Below are positions 27,085 through 35,638 of a DNA stretch of 64,000 nt, in pieces (position 1 is the first letter of the stretch; every line of letters begins with the position of its first letter). The stretch is taken from assembly GCA_002092835.1 (NCBI GenBank), contig LVWL01000020.1, positions 186,001 to 250,000 of the forward strand. Reading direction: 5' to 3'. The translations under genes and the position numbers were made by a program. Source of the DNA: Campylobacter concisus (GTDB taxonomy: Bacteria > Campylobacterota > Campylobacteria > Campylobacterales > Campylobacteraceae). The notes beneath the pieces were generated by a model that was not told the DNA's origin, made no database searches, and saw only the letters and a list, made by a program, of their open reading frames with translations.

Positions 27085-29211
27085 GTGCATAAAGTAAGCA
27101 TAAATTTAAAAATTTTACTTATATTTCTAGCTGCTTATCTATTTGGATTTGCAGCTAGGATGCTCTGGGTTTTGTGGGCAAAGGATATGCCAGAGTTTTA
27201 TTTTAATGGCGAGTTTATGCTTACGACAAATGATGCCTACTATTACGCAGAAGGTGCTAGAGACATGCTGGCTGGTTTTCATCAGCAAAATGACTTTAGT
27301 CCATTTAATCATCCGATCTCAACTATAGTTTTTTATATTTGTAAAATTTTTTCTTTTAAGATCGAGAGTGTAATGTTTTATATGAGCGCTTTTTTAGCTC
27401 CACTCATTGCACTTCCAGTTATTTTAATATCAAATGAGTTTAAGGCTCTAAAAGTAGGAGCTGTGGCAGCATTTATGAGTGCTATATTGCCAGGATATTT
27501 TGTAAGAACATCGGTTGGGTATCTTGATAGTGATATGCTAAATGTCACATTCGCTCTTTTTATTATCTTTTTTTTAATTAAATTAATAGATACAAGAGAT
27601 CGTAAATTTATCATTCTTCCAGCTCTTTTTGTAGCGATCTATCTTTGGTGGTATCAAAGCTCATATGCACTTATTTTAAGTATTGTATTCATTTTTTTGC
27701 TTTACACTCTTGCTTTTATGCGAGGTAGATTGGAAAATTATCAGGCGATATTTTTTATGTCTATAAGCATCGTAAGCTTAAATATTTTTACCAAAGATCC
27801 ACTAATAGCAAATAAAATTTTAATTTTTAATACAGCCATTATAACTCTATCTTACGCCGTTTTTTGCAAATATGAAAAGCTACTTTCGCCTAGAAATTTG
27901 AGTATTTTTTTGGCTTTGATGCTAGTGGTTTTTATCTATTTTAGCGGTTTTGATTTTATTATCTCAAAGATAAGCAATTATATTTTTAAAAACACCGATG
28001 AGCCTACCAATAAATTTCACTTTATAAATGAGCATAATTTTATCAGTGAAGTAAAAAGTGCTAACCCTTTATATTTTATCTATTTCATGTCAGGAAATAT
28101 TCTTATATTACTGGCAGCTATTATTGGATACTTGCTACTTTGCTTTAAATTTCGTCCATTTTTACTTACTTTGCCAATGCTTGGACTTGGACTCCTCTCT
28201 TTCTTTGGTGGAGTTAGATTTGTTATGTACGTAACACCACTTGTCGCACTTGGTTTTGGGTATTTCTTGCATTTTTTTTTAAATTTATTTGATCTTAGAA
28301 ATTCTATTAAAAATTTATCATTTTTAGTTTTTGCCGTAGCCGCTCTTGCTATAAATTTAGATTTTGCTTATTCATATAAACCAAACACTGTAATTAGCCA
28401 TGATGAGGCAGTGGCGCTTGATGGGCTCAAAAAGGTAGCAAAGCGCGATGATTATGTATTTTCATGGTGGGATTACGGGTATGCTATAAGGTATTTTGCT
28501 GATGTTATGACTTTAAACGATCCTGGCAGACAAGGTGGCGAAAATAATTATTTTGTTAGCCTTGCTTTGAGAAAAGATGAGGCATTTTCGGCTAGACTTG
28601 TAAGAGTGGCAGTTACGTATAATGACATCTCACTTGGGCAAAATATAAGACCAATAGATAAAATTTTAAAAGACTACAACACAAGCAATATAAATACTTT
28701 TTTGAGTCAGCTTGAAAGCGAAAATTTCACTCTGCCAGCTGCAAAAAAAGAGGTTTTTTACTATCTTGTGCCAAATATGATTGACATCGCACCAAATATC
28801 TTTAGATATAGCTATATCGACATTACAACTGGCAAAAGGCAAAAAGAGAATTTTTATCATGTTAGTGCATTAAATGGCGCTAGCGAAGCTGGCATCGACC
28901 TTGGAGACGACTATACTTTGCCTACAAATGAGCAAAAATTTATCATACATAACGGCGAAAAAATAGCTATAAAATCATTTTATAAGGTAAAAGGATCTGG
29001 AAGAGATTTGCGAATAGATGAAAAAATCGTAGATGAAAACGCTAAAATTTATGTCATTTTTTTGGAAGATTATGCGCGGATATTATTGCTTGATGAAAAT
29101 GCTTTTAACTCATCTTTTGTGCAGCTTTTTATATTTGAGCGAGCAGACGAGCGATACTTTGAGCCATTTGTCATCTCAAGTGGTGTAAAAATTTATAGGT
29201 TAAAAGTCTAA
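27085..29211 (+). CDS. pglB2: Second oligosaccharyltransferase PglB (PglB2)
   Basis: A 708-residue STT3-type oligosaccharyltransferase that would move a lipid-linked glycan onto asparagines in the periplasm. About 13 N-terminal membrane helices are followed by a periplasmic domain. The catalytic acidic sites are kept: TTNDAYYYAEGARDM, GYLDSDM, and Glu in EHNFISEV. WWDYG is at 461-465 and the sequon-binding MXXI motif is MIDI at 565-568. The loop after WWDYG (MTLNDPGRQGGENN) differs from the classical TLIDGGKHLGREN of the copy at 35.6 kb. AAGGAA fits the GTG at 27085 better than the TTG at 27082. The stop overlaps the flippase start. Both copies look active. Confidence 0.9.
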   Translation: MHKVSINLKILLIFLAAYLFGFAARMLWVLWAKDMPEFYFNGEFMLTTNDAYYYAEGARDMLAGFHQQNDFSPFNHPISTIVFYICKIFSFKIESVMFYMSAFLAPLIALPVILISNEFKALKVGAVAAFMSAILPGYFVRTSVGYLDSDMLNVTFALFIIFFLIKLIDTRDRKFIILPALFVAIYLWWYQSSYALILSIVFIFLLYTLAFMRGRLENYQAIFFMSISIVSLNIFTKDPLIANKILIFNTAIITLSYAVFCKYEKLLSPRNLSIFLALMLVVFIYFSGFDFIISKISNYIFKNTDEPTNKFHFINEHNFISEVKSANPLYFIYFMSGNILILLAAIIGYLLLCFKFRPFLLTLPMLGLGLLSFFGGVRFVMYVTPLVALGFGYFLHFFLNLFDLRNSIKNLSFLVFAVAALAINLDFAYSYKPNTVISHDEAVALDGLKKVAKRDDYVFSWWDYGYAIRYFADVMTLNDPGRQGGENNYFVSLALRKDEAFSARLVRVAVTYNDISLGQNIRPIDKILKDYNTSNINTFLSQLESENFTLPAAKKEVFYYLVPNMIDIAPNIFRYSYIDITTGKRQKENFYHVSALNGASEAGIDLGDDYTLPTNEQKFIIHNGEKIAIKSFYKVKGSGRDLRIDEKIVDENAKIYVIFLEDYARILLLDENAFNSSFVQLFIFERADERYFEPFVISSGVKIYRLKV

Positions 29212-30728
29212 TGCTAATCAATCTAATAAGCTCGATCGTCGTTTTTGTCGTATCAATGGGCATAAATTTCTTTCTTACGCCATTTATCTTAAAAAGCCTT
29301 GGCAACGAGGCTTTTGGCTTTGTGGGCCTTAGCAACGCCATCGTTAGCTACGCAGCGGTCGTAAGTGTAGCCATAAACTCGGTCAGTGGGCGCTTTGTCG
29401 CTCATGCGTGGCACAAAAAAGATCTAAGCCTTGCAAACACCTACTACTCATCAGTCCTTGTTGTAAATATCTTCTTTTGTGCCGTTGTCGTGGTGCTTAG
29501 TTCCATTTTTATACTAAATTTGCAAAGCTTTTTAAATGTCCCTGAAAATTTACTCTTTGACGTGAGAATGACCCTTGTTTTTTACTTTGTAAATTTCTGC
29601 GTTGGGCTATTTAACGGTGTTTTGACGGTCTGTGCGTTTGTGACAAACAAGCTCTATCTACTCTCCATCAGAAATGCCATCTCAAGCGCGATCCTAGCAG
29701 CCCTCATCGTCGCACTTTTTTACTTTTTTAAGCCATTTATCTCATATATCGCCATTTCAGCGCTAGTTGCTAGCCTTTTTGTCTTTTTTAGCACTATTTT
29801 TATGTCAGCTCGCATCACACCGGATCTAAAATTTAGCCTTAGTAAATTTGACTTTTCTAAGATCAAAGAGCTTTTAAGCTCTGGCATTTGGAACAGCTTT
29901 AATGCGCTAAACCGCATACTTTTAACAGGCATGGATCTCTTTATCTGTAACATTTTTGTCAATGCAAACGCCACTGGCCTTCTTTCAGTTGCCAAGGCCG
30001 CTCCTATCATACTTGAGAGCTTTGTGGCTCAGCTTAGTGGTATATTTGCGCCAAAATTTGTCGAGCTTTACTCTAAAAATTTGATCACTGATCTTATAAA
30101 AGAGGCAAAATTCTCTATGGAAGTGATTGCCTTTGTAATGAGCGCCCCGGCTGCATTTTTCGTCGTTTTTGGGCTTGATTTTTACACGCTTTGGTTACCG
30201 TTTAAAAGTAGCGAGGAGATAAAATTTATCTATAACGTCTCGATGATCACGCTTGTGCCGATCGTATTTATCAGCTTTGTTTTTTCGCTTTTTAACCTTG
30301 ATAGCGCGACAAACAAGCTTCGCCGCCCAGCGATCGCAAACACCATCCTTGGCATTAGCACTATCGTGGCACAAATAGCCCTGCTTAAGTTTAGTGACTA
30401 CGGCGTTTATGGCATCGTCATCGTCGCAGCCGTTTTTTATAGCATTAGGATTTTGGGCTTTGACCTCATAAATGCCGCCTTAAATTTAGAGGTAAAGCTC
30501 ACCACATTTTACGGGGTTTATTTTAAAAATTTAGCCGTTTTTGCGCTATGCGTGCTTGCGATGTTTGCCTGCAAGGACTTTGTGAGCCTAAATAACTGGC
30601 TAAAATTTGCTATCTTTGCTGCGATATACGCCAGCGCAGCTTATGTTTTGGGATATTTTTTGTTTTTTAATGCCTTCGAGCGAGGCATAGTTTGGCGTAA
30701 AATTTTAAAAAAAATTAAAAGGTCTTAA
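29211..30728 (+). CDS. Wzx-type polysaccharide/oligosaccharide flippase
   Basis: A 505-residue polytopic protein (about 12-14 helices) of the MATE/PST flippase superfamily: SMGINFFLTPFILKSLGNEAFG at the N-terminus and AINSVSGRF near residue 60 are typical of O-antigen translocases. Such proteins flip undecaprenyl-diphosphate-linked glycans across the inner membrane. In C. jejuni this step uses the ABC transporter PglK; no ATP-binding cassette gene exists in this locus, so this protein is the obvious substitute. It shares one base with the stop of pglB2 and abuts the GT25 gene. Confidence 0.87.
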   Translation: MLINLISSIVVFVVSMGINFFLTPFILKSLGNEAFGFVGLSNAIVSYAAVVSVAINSVSGRFVAHAWHKKDLSLANTYYSSVLVVNIFFCAVVVVLSSIFILNLQSFLNVPENLLFDVRMTLVFYFVNFCVGLFNGVLTVCAFVTNKLYLLSIRNAISSAILAALIVALFYFFKPFISYIAISALVASLFVFFSTIFMSARITPDLKFSLSKFDFSKIKELLSSGIWNSFNALNRILLTGMDLFICNIFVNANATGLLSVAKAAPIILESFVAQLSGIFAPKFVELYSKNLITDLIKEAKFSMEVIAFVMSAPAAFFVVFGLDFYTLWLPFKSSEEIKFIYNVSMITLVPIVFISFVFSLFNLDSATNKLRRPAIANTILGISTIVAQIALLKFSDYGVYGIVIVAAVFYSIRILGFDLINAALNLEVKLTTFYGVYFKNLAVFALCVLAMFACKDFVSLNNWLKFAIFAAIYASAAYVLGYFLFFNAFERGIVWRKILKKIKRS

Positions 30729-31490
30729 ATGAATGAAATTTATCTGATCTCTTTAGCTAAAGATACCAAAAGGCGCGAGCTTTTACAGCAGAAATTTAGC
30801 TCTTATGATAGCTTTAATCTAATAGACGCAGTTGATGGCAGGGAGCTAAACGCGAGGGAGTACTATAAGATCATTTCGCCATCATTTAAAGCTTACGGCA
30901 AGGTTTTAAGCCCAGCAGAAGTTGGCTGTTCGCTCTCGCACGTAAAAGCCTACGAGGCGTTTTTGGCGAGTGAGGCGAAATTTGCCCTCATCTTTGAAGA
31001 CGACGTGATAGGAGATGATCAGGCTATAAAAGAGGCCTTTTTAGCAGCTAGCAAGATGCCTGAAAACAGCGTGCTGATATGCGGCATGCAAGATGGGCTA
31101 GAAGGCAGGTTTAGCGCCTTTGGTAAAAAGGTGGATACCAGCCTAAGTAAGCCACTTTGGCAGGTCTCAAGGCACTCATTTTCAAGCATTTATAGAGCAG
31201 GGGCCTATGTGCTAACTAAAAAAAGTGCTAAAAATTTGCTTGAAATTCATAAGCGTGCGCTTTGCACGACCGATGTTTGGGACTATTTGCTTGGTGTTAA
31301 TGATATGCAGATGTATTTTTGCGATCTTTTTGCGCACCCAACTGATCTTAGTGGCTCAAACATCGAGGGCGAGCGCCTTGAGAGAGGATACAGTGCAAAT
31401 TTAAAGGCTTATATAAAGACAATTAAATTTATACTTTTCTCACGACTTGAAAAGCTTCAAGGCTATGAGAGAATTTTTAAAAGGGGCTAA
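30729..31490 (+). CDS. Glycosyltransferase family 25
   Basis: A 253-residue cytoplasmic glycosyltransferase of the GT25 (LOS-type beta-galactosyltransferase) family: EIYLISLAKDTKRRELL at the N-terminus, the GCSLSHVKAYEAFL segment near residue 80, and the EDDVIGDD acidic motif near 107 that binds metal and nucleotide sugar. GT25 enzymes usually add galactose. Classical pgl loci do not contain one, so it may add a branch or terminal residue specific to this glycan. It starts directly after the flippase stop and ends directly before pglI. Confidence 0.87.
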   Translation: MNEIYLISLAKDTKRRELLQQKFSSYDSFNLIDAVDGRELNAREYYKIISPSFKAYGKVLSPAEVGCSLSHVKAYEAFLASEAKFALIFEDDVIGDDQAIKEAFLAASKMPENSVLICGMQDGLEGRFSAFGKKVDTSLSKPLWQVSRHSFSSIYRAGAYVLTKKSAKNLLEIHKRALCTTDVWDYLLGVNDMQMYFCDLFAHPTDLSGSNIEGERLERGYSANLKAYIKTIKFILFSRLEKLQGYERIFKRG

Positions 31491-32396
31491 ATGAGCGAGC
31501 CATTAATCAGCATCGTAACCGCGACTTATAAGCGTCCAGAGCTTTTAAAAAAGGCCATAAAAAGCGCTCTAGCTCAAAGCTATAAAAATTTAGAAATAGT
31601 TGTAACTGACGACGGCGATGACGAGAGTGCGAGTGAAATTTGCAAGAGTTTTAACGACGCAAGGATTAAGTTTGTAAAAAACAGCGCTCACAAAAAGAGC
31701 CCAAATGGCAACAAAAATAACGGCTTTGATAATGCAACAGGTGAGTTTGTCTGCTTGCTTGATGATGACGATGAGCTTTTACCAGATGCGATTGCCCAGT
31801 GCTATGAAATTTTAAAAAGTGGCGAGTATTCGTGCGTTTTTGCAGACGCGATCTGCGAGAAAGATGGCGTGATGACCGAGGTCGTGGCTGGTAGAAGCCC
31901 ATATAGTAAGAGTGGGGCGATGAGCAAGGTTGATTATCACTGCGGGCGGATAAATGGCGAATATTTTAAGCTTTTTTCGCGTGAATTTATAGACGGCTTT
32001 AGGTTTGATGAGAGCAGTTTTGGCGGCGAAAATGAGCTTTACATCCGCTTTTTTGAAAAAAATGTCTTCTATCTTAAAAAGCCACTTTACATCTACCGCA
32101 TCGCAAGAAGCGATAGTGCTACGCTAAATGCCGGCAAACACGCGCTAAATGTGGCAAACGCTTACATCAAAACAGCAAATTTGCACTACGACATCGCTAT
32201 CAAAAATGAGCCAAAATTTCTAGCTATGCAGTATAAAAACGCCGCTTACTACGCCAAAATAGCGGGCGAATATGGCCTTATGCTAAGGTGTATCTTTAAA
32301 AGTCTTAGCATTAAATTTAGCAAAGAAGCGCTTATCTTCTTACTGCTTAGCCCGCTTCCAAGTGGCTTTTTACCAGCACTTTCAAAGCTAGAGTGA
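31491..32396 (+). CDS. pglI: Glycosyltransferase PglI (GT2)
   Basis: PglI adds the branching glucose to the lipid-linked heptasaccharide in C. jejuni. This 301-residue GT2 protein shares the shape and several stretches with it: [20 protein letters not shown] at the N-terminus, SPNGNKNNGFDNATGEF, the DDDDELLPDA metal-binding motif near residue 88, GGENELYIRFFEK, and the tail NAAYYAKIAGEYGL. The acceptor and sugar may differ because the rest of the locus differs. It is packed between GT25 and the first PglH-like gene. Confidence 0.85.
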   Translation: MSEPLISIVTATYKRPELLKKAIKSALAQSYKNLEIVVTDDGDDESASEICKSFNDARIKFVKNSAHKKSPNGNKNNGFDNATGEFVCLLDDDDELLPDAIAQCYEILKSGEYSCVFADAICEKDGVMTEVVAGRSPYSKSGAMSKVDYHCGRINGEYFKLFSREFIDGFRFDESSFGGENELYIRFFEKNVFYLKKPLYIYRIARSDSATLNAGKHALNVANAYIKTANLHYDIAIKNEPKFLAMQYKNAAYYAKIAGEYGLMLRCIFKSLSIKFSKEALIFLLLSPLPSGFLPALSKLE

Positions 32397-32418
32397 AGAT
32401 AAAACAAAGGTTTGGCGT

Positions 32419-33477
32419 ATGAGGATATTATTTGTCACATCAACGCTTAGAAGTGGCGGTGCGGAGCGAGTTTGCGCGGTGATCGCATCAAGATTTAGCA
32501 TGGATCACGATGTAAGCCTTGTTAAATTTGACAAAGACGAGCCATTTTACGAGCTAGCAAGCGGCGTGAAGCTCATAAATTTAGGCGTTGGAGCTGATGA
32601 GCTTGGCTTGATTGGAAATTTAAAAAAGAGAGTTTTAAAGGTGCTTGCTTTAAGAGCGCTCATACGAGAGGGCAAATTTGACGCTGTGATATCATTTTTA
32701 GACGCCGTAAATACCTTGGTGCTCTTTAGCTCGGCTGGACTAAAAACGCCTATAATCATAAGCGAACACACAAACTACCTTGCACCAAAAAGAGCCATTT
32801 TTAAGGTGCTAAGACGCATAAGCTATCCATTTGCAAACGCACTTAGCGTCCTAAGCGACGAGGATCTAGGACATTACTCGAAATTTTGCAAAAATGTGAT
32901 GAAAATTTATAACCCGCTCTTTGAAGAGGTGCGAAGTGAGAGCTTTGATAAAGAAAATTTAATCATCTTTGTTGGCAGGCTAAATAAGATAAAAAACTGC
33001 GAAATGTTTGTAAGAGTGGCTGCAAACTTAAAGCAAAGCGGCTATAAATTTGCTGTCGCTGGAGATGGTGGCGAGAGGGCAAATTTAGAAAATTTAGCTA
33101 AAAGCTTGGGCGCTGAGATAGAGTTTTTAGGCAATGTAAGCGACATCGCCTCGCTTTATAAAAGGGCAAAAGTGCTGCTCTCTTGCTCAAATTTTGAGGG
33201 TCTTGGAAACACCTTGATAGAGGCGATAAACTATGACTGCGTGCGTGTTGCGACAAGGACTAGCGGAGCAAAAGAGCTTATAAAAGATGGCTTTGATGGC
33301 TTGCTTTGCGAGATAAATGACACTGATCAGATGAGCAAAAAGCTTGCAAATTTGCTGCAAGATGAGGCGAAAATGGGCGAATTTGCTAAAAATGCAAGAG
33401 CTAGACTTGATGAGTTTAGCGTGGAGCAAATTTATAAAAAATGGCTGGAGCTTTTAAAGCTTGGAGGTGTGAAGTGA
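32419..33477 (+). CDS. pglH: PglH-like glycosyltransferase (GT4), first copy
   Basis: A 352-residue GT4 glycosyltransferase resembling PglH, the processive GalNAc transferase of the C. jejuni pathway: STLRSGGAERVCAVIA at the N-terminus, FDAVISFLDAVNTL, LRRISYPFANALSVL near residue 130, IIFVGRLNKIKN, and the nucleotide-sugar motif FEGLGNTLIEA followed by SGAKELIKDGFDGLL. AAAGG lies before ATG 32419. Its stop overlaps the GTG start of a second PglH-like gene; the pair looks like an old tandem duplication. Of the two this one has the closer match to PglH around LRRISYPF. Confidence 0.8.
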   Translation: MRILFVTSTLRSGGAERVCAVIASRFSMDHDVSLVKFDKDEPFYELASGVKLINLGVGADELGLIGNLKKRVLKVLALRALIREGKFDAVISFLDAVNTLVLFSSAGLKTPIIISEHTNYLAPKRAIFKVLRRISYPFANALSVLSDEDLGHYSKFCKNVMKIYNPLFEEVRSESFDKENLIIFVGRLNKIKNCEMFVRVAANLKQSGYKFAVAGDGGERANLENLAKSLGAEIEFLGNVSDIASLYKRAKVLLSCSNFEGLGNTLIEAINYDCVRVATRTSGAKELIKDGFDGLLCEINDTDQMSKKLANLLQDEAKMGEFAKNARARLDEFSVEQIYKKWLELLKLGGVK

Positions 33478-34517
33478 AAATTCTTTTTGTCATAGCTGCG
33501 CTTAGAAACGGTGGAGCCGAGCGAGTGCTAAACGTGCTTACAAACGAGCTTTGCAAAGATAATGAGATCACTATCGCCCTGCTTGAAGAAGACCTTGGGC
33601 TTTATAAATTTAGCAAAAAGATAAAGATCATAAACCTTAACGTCACTGGCTCAGGTCTGGCTTTAAAATTTAAGAAAATCCTAGCTCTTAGAGCACTTTT
33701 TAAAGAGCAAAGAGCTGATCTTATAATTAGCTTTATCGACTGGACAAACGTCGCTTGCGTGCTGGCAAATTTGGGGCTAAAGAGCAAACTAATAGCAACC
33801 GAGCATCACGAACACAGCTACTTAAAAAGCAAAATCGCAAGCGCTATGCGTGATATTAGCTACCGTTTTGTAGATGGCTTAAGCGTGCTAAGCAAAAGCG
33901 ACTACGACTACTATAAATTTGCCAAAAATCGCGAGATCATCCACAATCCACTTTTTATTGATGTGCCTGAAATTTGCGAGAAGCAAAACGTTATCTTAAG
34001 CGTGGCAAGGCTGGAGGCGGTAAAGGGCTATGATGTCTATTTTGAGGCACTTAGCAAGGTGGATAAGAGCTTACTTGATGGCTGGGAGATAAAGATCGCA
34101 GGCAATGGCAGACAGGAAGTGCATCTAAAAGAGATGGCCTCAAATTTAGGGCTTAATGTCAAATTTCTAGGTCACATGAGCGACGTTAGTAAGCTTTATA
34201 GCGAGGCAAAAATTTTCACTCTTTGTTCAAGAAGCGAGGGGCTTTCAAATGTGTTAATCGAGTCAGGTGCTTTTAACTGTGCTAGACTAAGTAGCGACAC
34301 TGTGGGCGCAAGAGAGCTTATAAATGACGGCATGGACGGGCTTATCTTTAAAAACGGCGATGCAAATGATCTAAAAGAGAAGCTTGAAATACTTTTAAAA
34401 GATGAAAATTTAAGGCAAAAACTAGCAAAAAACGCCAGTGAAAGTGCAAATTTATTTAGCAAAGAAAATATCATCAAGCAGTGGCGAGAATTTATAAAAA
34501 AGGTTGTTAGCAAGTGA
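33474..34517 (+). CDS. PglH-like glycosyltransferase (GT4), second copy
   Basis: A 347-residue GT4 glycosyltransferase, paralogous to its upstream neighbour: VKILFVIAALRNGGAERVLNV, ADLIISFIDWTNVACVLA, HEHSYLKSKIASAMRD, VARLEAVKGYDVYFEAL, and EGLSNVLIESGAFN. I take GTG 33474 as start because GGAGG precedes it and VKILF is the family's first strand; the frame is open 33 bases further upstream. It overlaps its neighbours by four bases on both sides. C. jejuni uses one processive PglH for three GalNAc additions; two enzymes here suggest separate single-sugar additions. Confidence 0.82.
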   Translation: MKILFVIAALRNGGAERVLNVLTNELCKDNEITIALLEEDLGLYKFSKKIKIINLNVTGSGLALKFKKILALRALFKEQRADLIISFIDWTNVACVLANLGLKSKLIATEHHEHSYLKSKIASAMRDISYRFVDGLSVLSKSDYDYYKFAKNREIIHNPLFIDVPEICEKQNVILSVARLEAVKGYDVYFEALSKVDKSLLDGWEIKIAGNGRQEVHLKEMASNLGLNVKFLGHMSDVSKLYSEAKIFTLCSRSEGLSNVLIESGAFNCARLSSDTVGARELINDGMDGLIFKNGDANDLKEKLEILLKDENLRQKLAKNASESANLFSKENIIKQWREFIKKVVSK

Positions 34518-35638
34518 AAAAATTAGCCGTTTTTTTATACTCGATGGGGCCTGGTGGTGCTGAGCGAAATGTGGCAAATTTACTGCCATTTTTGATCAGA
34601 CGTTATGAAGTTCATCTCATCTTAATGAGCAAGGTCATCACCTACGAGATCCCAAGCGAGGTGCAGATCCACTTTATAGAAAATAGCGATCCTTACGAGA
34701 GCGGGCTAAAGAAGCTTGCAAGGCTCTTTTTAGCGATGCCAATGCTTGCCTTTAAGTATAAAAAACTTTGTCAAAACTTAGGCATCGACACGCAGTTTGT
34801 GCTTATGAACCGCCCTTGTTATATTGCAGGAGTTGCAAGAATTTTAGGGCTAAAAACTAGGCTAGTTATCAGCGAGAGAAGCTGTCCTTCTATCTTATAT
34901 AAAAACGATCTAAGTGGACGAGTTAATAAATTTTTACTCACTCATCTTTATAAAAAAGCTAATCTAATCCTAGCAAATGCGCTTGGTAACAAAGAGGATC
35001 TGGTACGAAATTTTGGTATGAGTGAGACTAAAACAAAGGTGCTTTACAACGCCCTTGATCTAAAAACTATAAATTTGCTAAAAGATGAGCCGCTTGATGG
35101 CTATTTTAAGCCATTTTTCATAAACATCGGCCGTCTTGATAGTGGTAAAAATCAAGCCATGCTAATAAAAATAATAGCTTCAATTAACGATCCTCGTGCT
35201 ACGCTTGGCATCCTTGGCAAAGGGCCTTTAAAGGATGAGCTGCAAAATTTGATAGACAAATTTGGCGTGGGCGAGCGAGTAAAGCTTCTTGGCACTGATA
35301 AAAACCCTTTTAGGCATATAAAAAACGCCTCGTGTTTGCTTTGTGCCTCGCGTTTTGAGGGCTTTTCAAATGTCTTGCTTGAAGCACTAGCATGTGAAAA
35401 AACTATCATATCGACCGAGCACAAGAGCGGTGCAAAGGAGCTTTTGGGCGAGAGTGAGTTTGGTATTTTGGTACCAGTTGATGACGAAAATGCGATGAAA
35501 GAGGCGATGATAAAGGTGCTTAACACGCCTGAAATAAGGCAAAATTTTGAAAATGTTGCGTATAATCGGGCTAAATTTTTTGATAGTGAAAATATAGCGA
35601 GCGAGCTTATAAATTTTTTGGAAAATCCTAATGAATAG
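34514..35638 (+). CDS. pglJ: Glycosyltransferase PglJ
   Basis: PglJ adds the second GalNAc, onto GalNAc-diNAcBac-PP-undecaprenol. The 374-residue GT4 protein follows C. jejuni PglJ closely: LAVFLYSMGPGGAERNVANL, YEVHLILMSKVITYEIPS, YKKLCQNLGIDTQFVLMNRP, LYNALDLKTI, INIGRLDSGKNQAMLI, and FEGFSNVLLEALAC then EHKSGAKELLG. The GTG start overlaps the preceding stop by four bases and its end overlaps pglB by eight. The GGAER motif and the E-x7-E-type motif (EGFSNVLLE) are intact. Confidence 0.92.
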   Translation: MKKLAVFLYSMGPGGAERNVANLLPFLIRRYEVHLILMSKVITYEIPSEVQIHFIENSDPYESGLKKLARLFLAMPMLAFKYKKLCQNLGIDTQFVLMNRPCYIAGVARILGLKTRLVISERSCPSILYKNDLSGRVNKFLLTHLYKKANLILANALGNKEDLVRNFGMSETKTKVLYNALDLKTINLLKDEPLDGYFKPFFINIGRLDSGKNQAMLIKIIASINDPRATLGILGKGPLKDELQNLIDKFGVGERVKLLGTDKNPFRHIKNASCLLCASRFEGFSNVLLEALACEKTIISTEHKSGAKELLGESEFGILVPVDDENAMKEAMIKVLNTPEIRQNFENVAYNRAKFFDSENIASELINFLENPNE

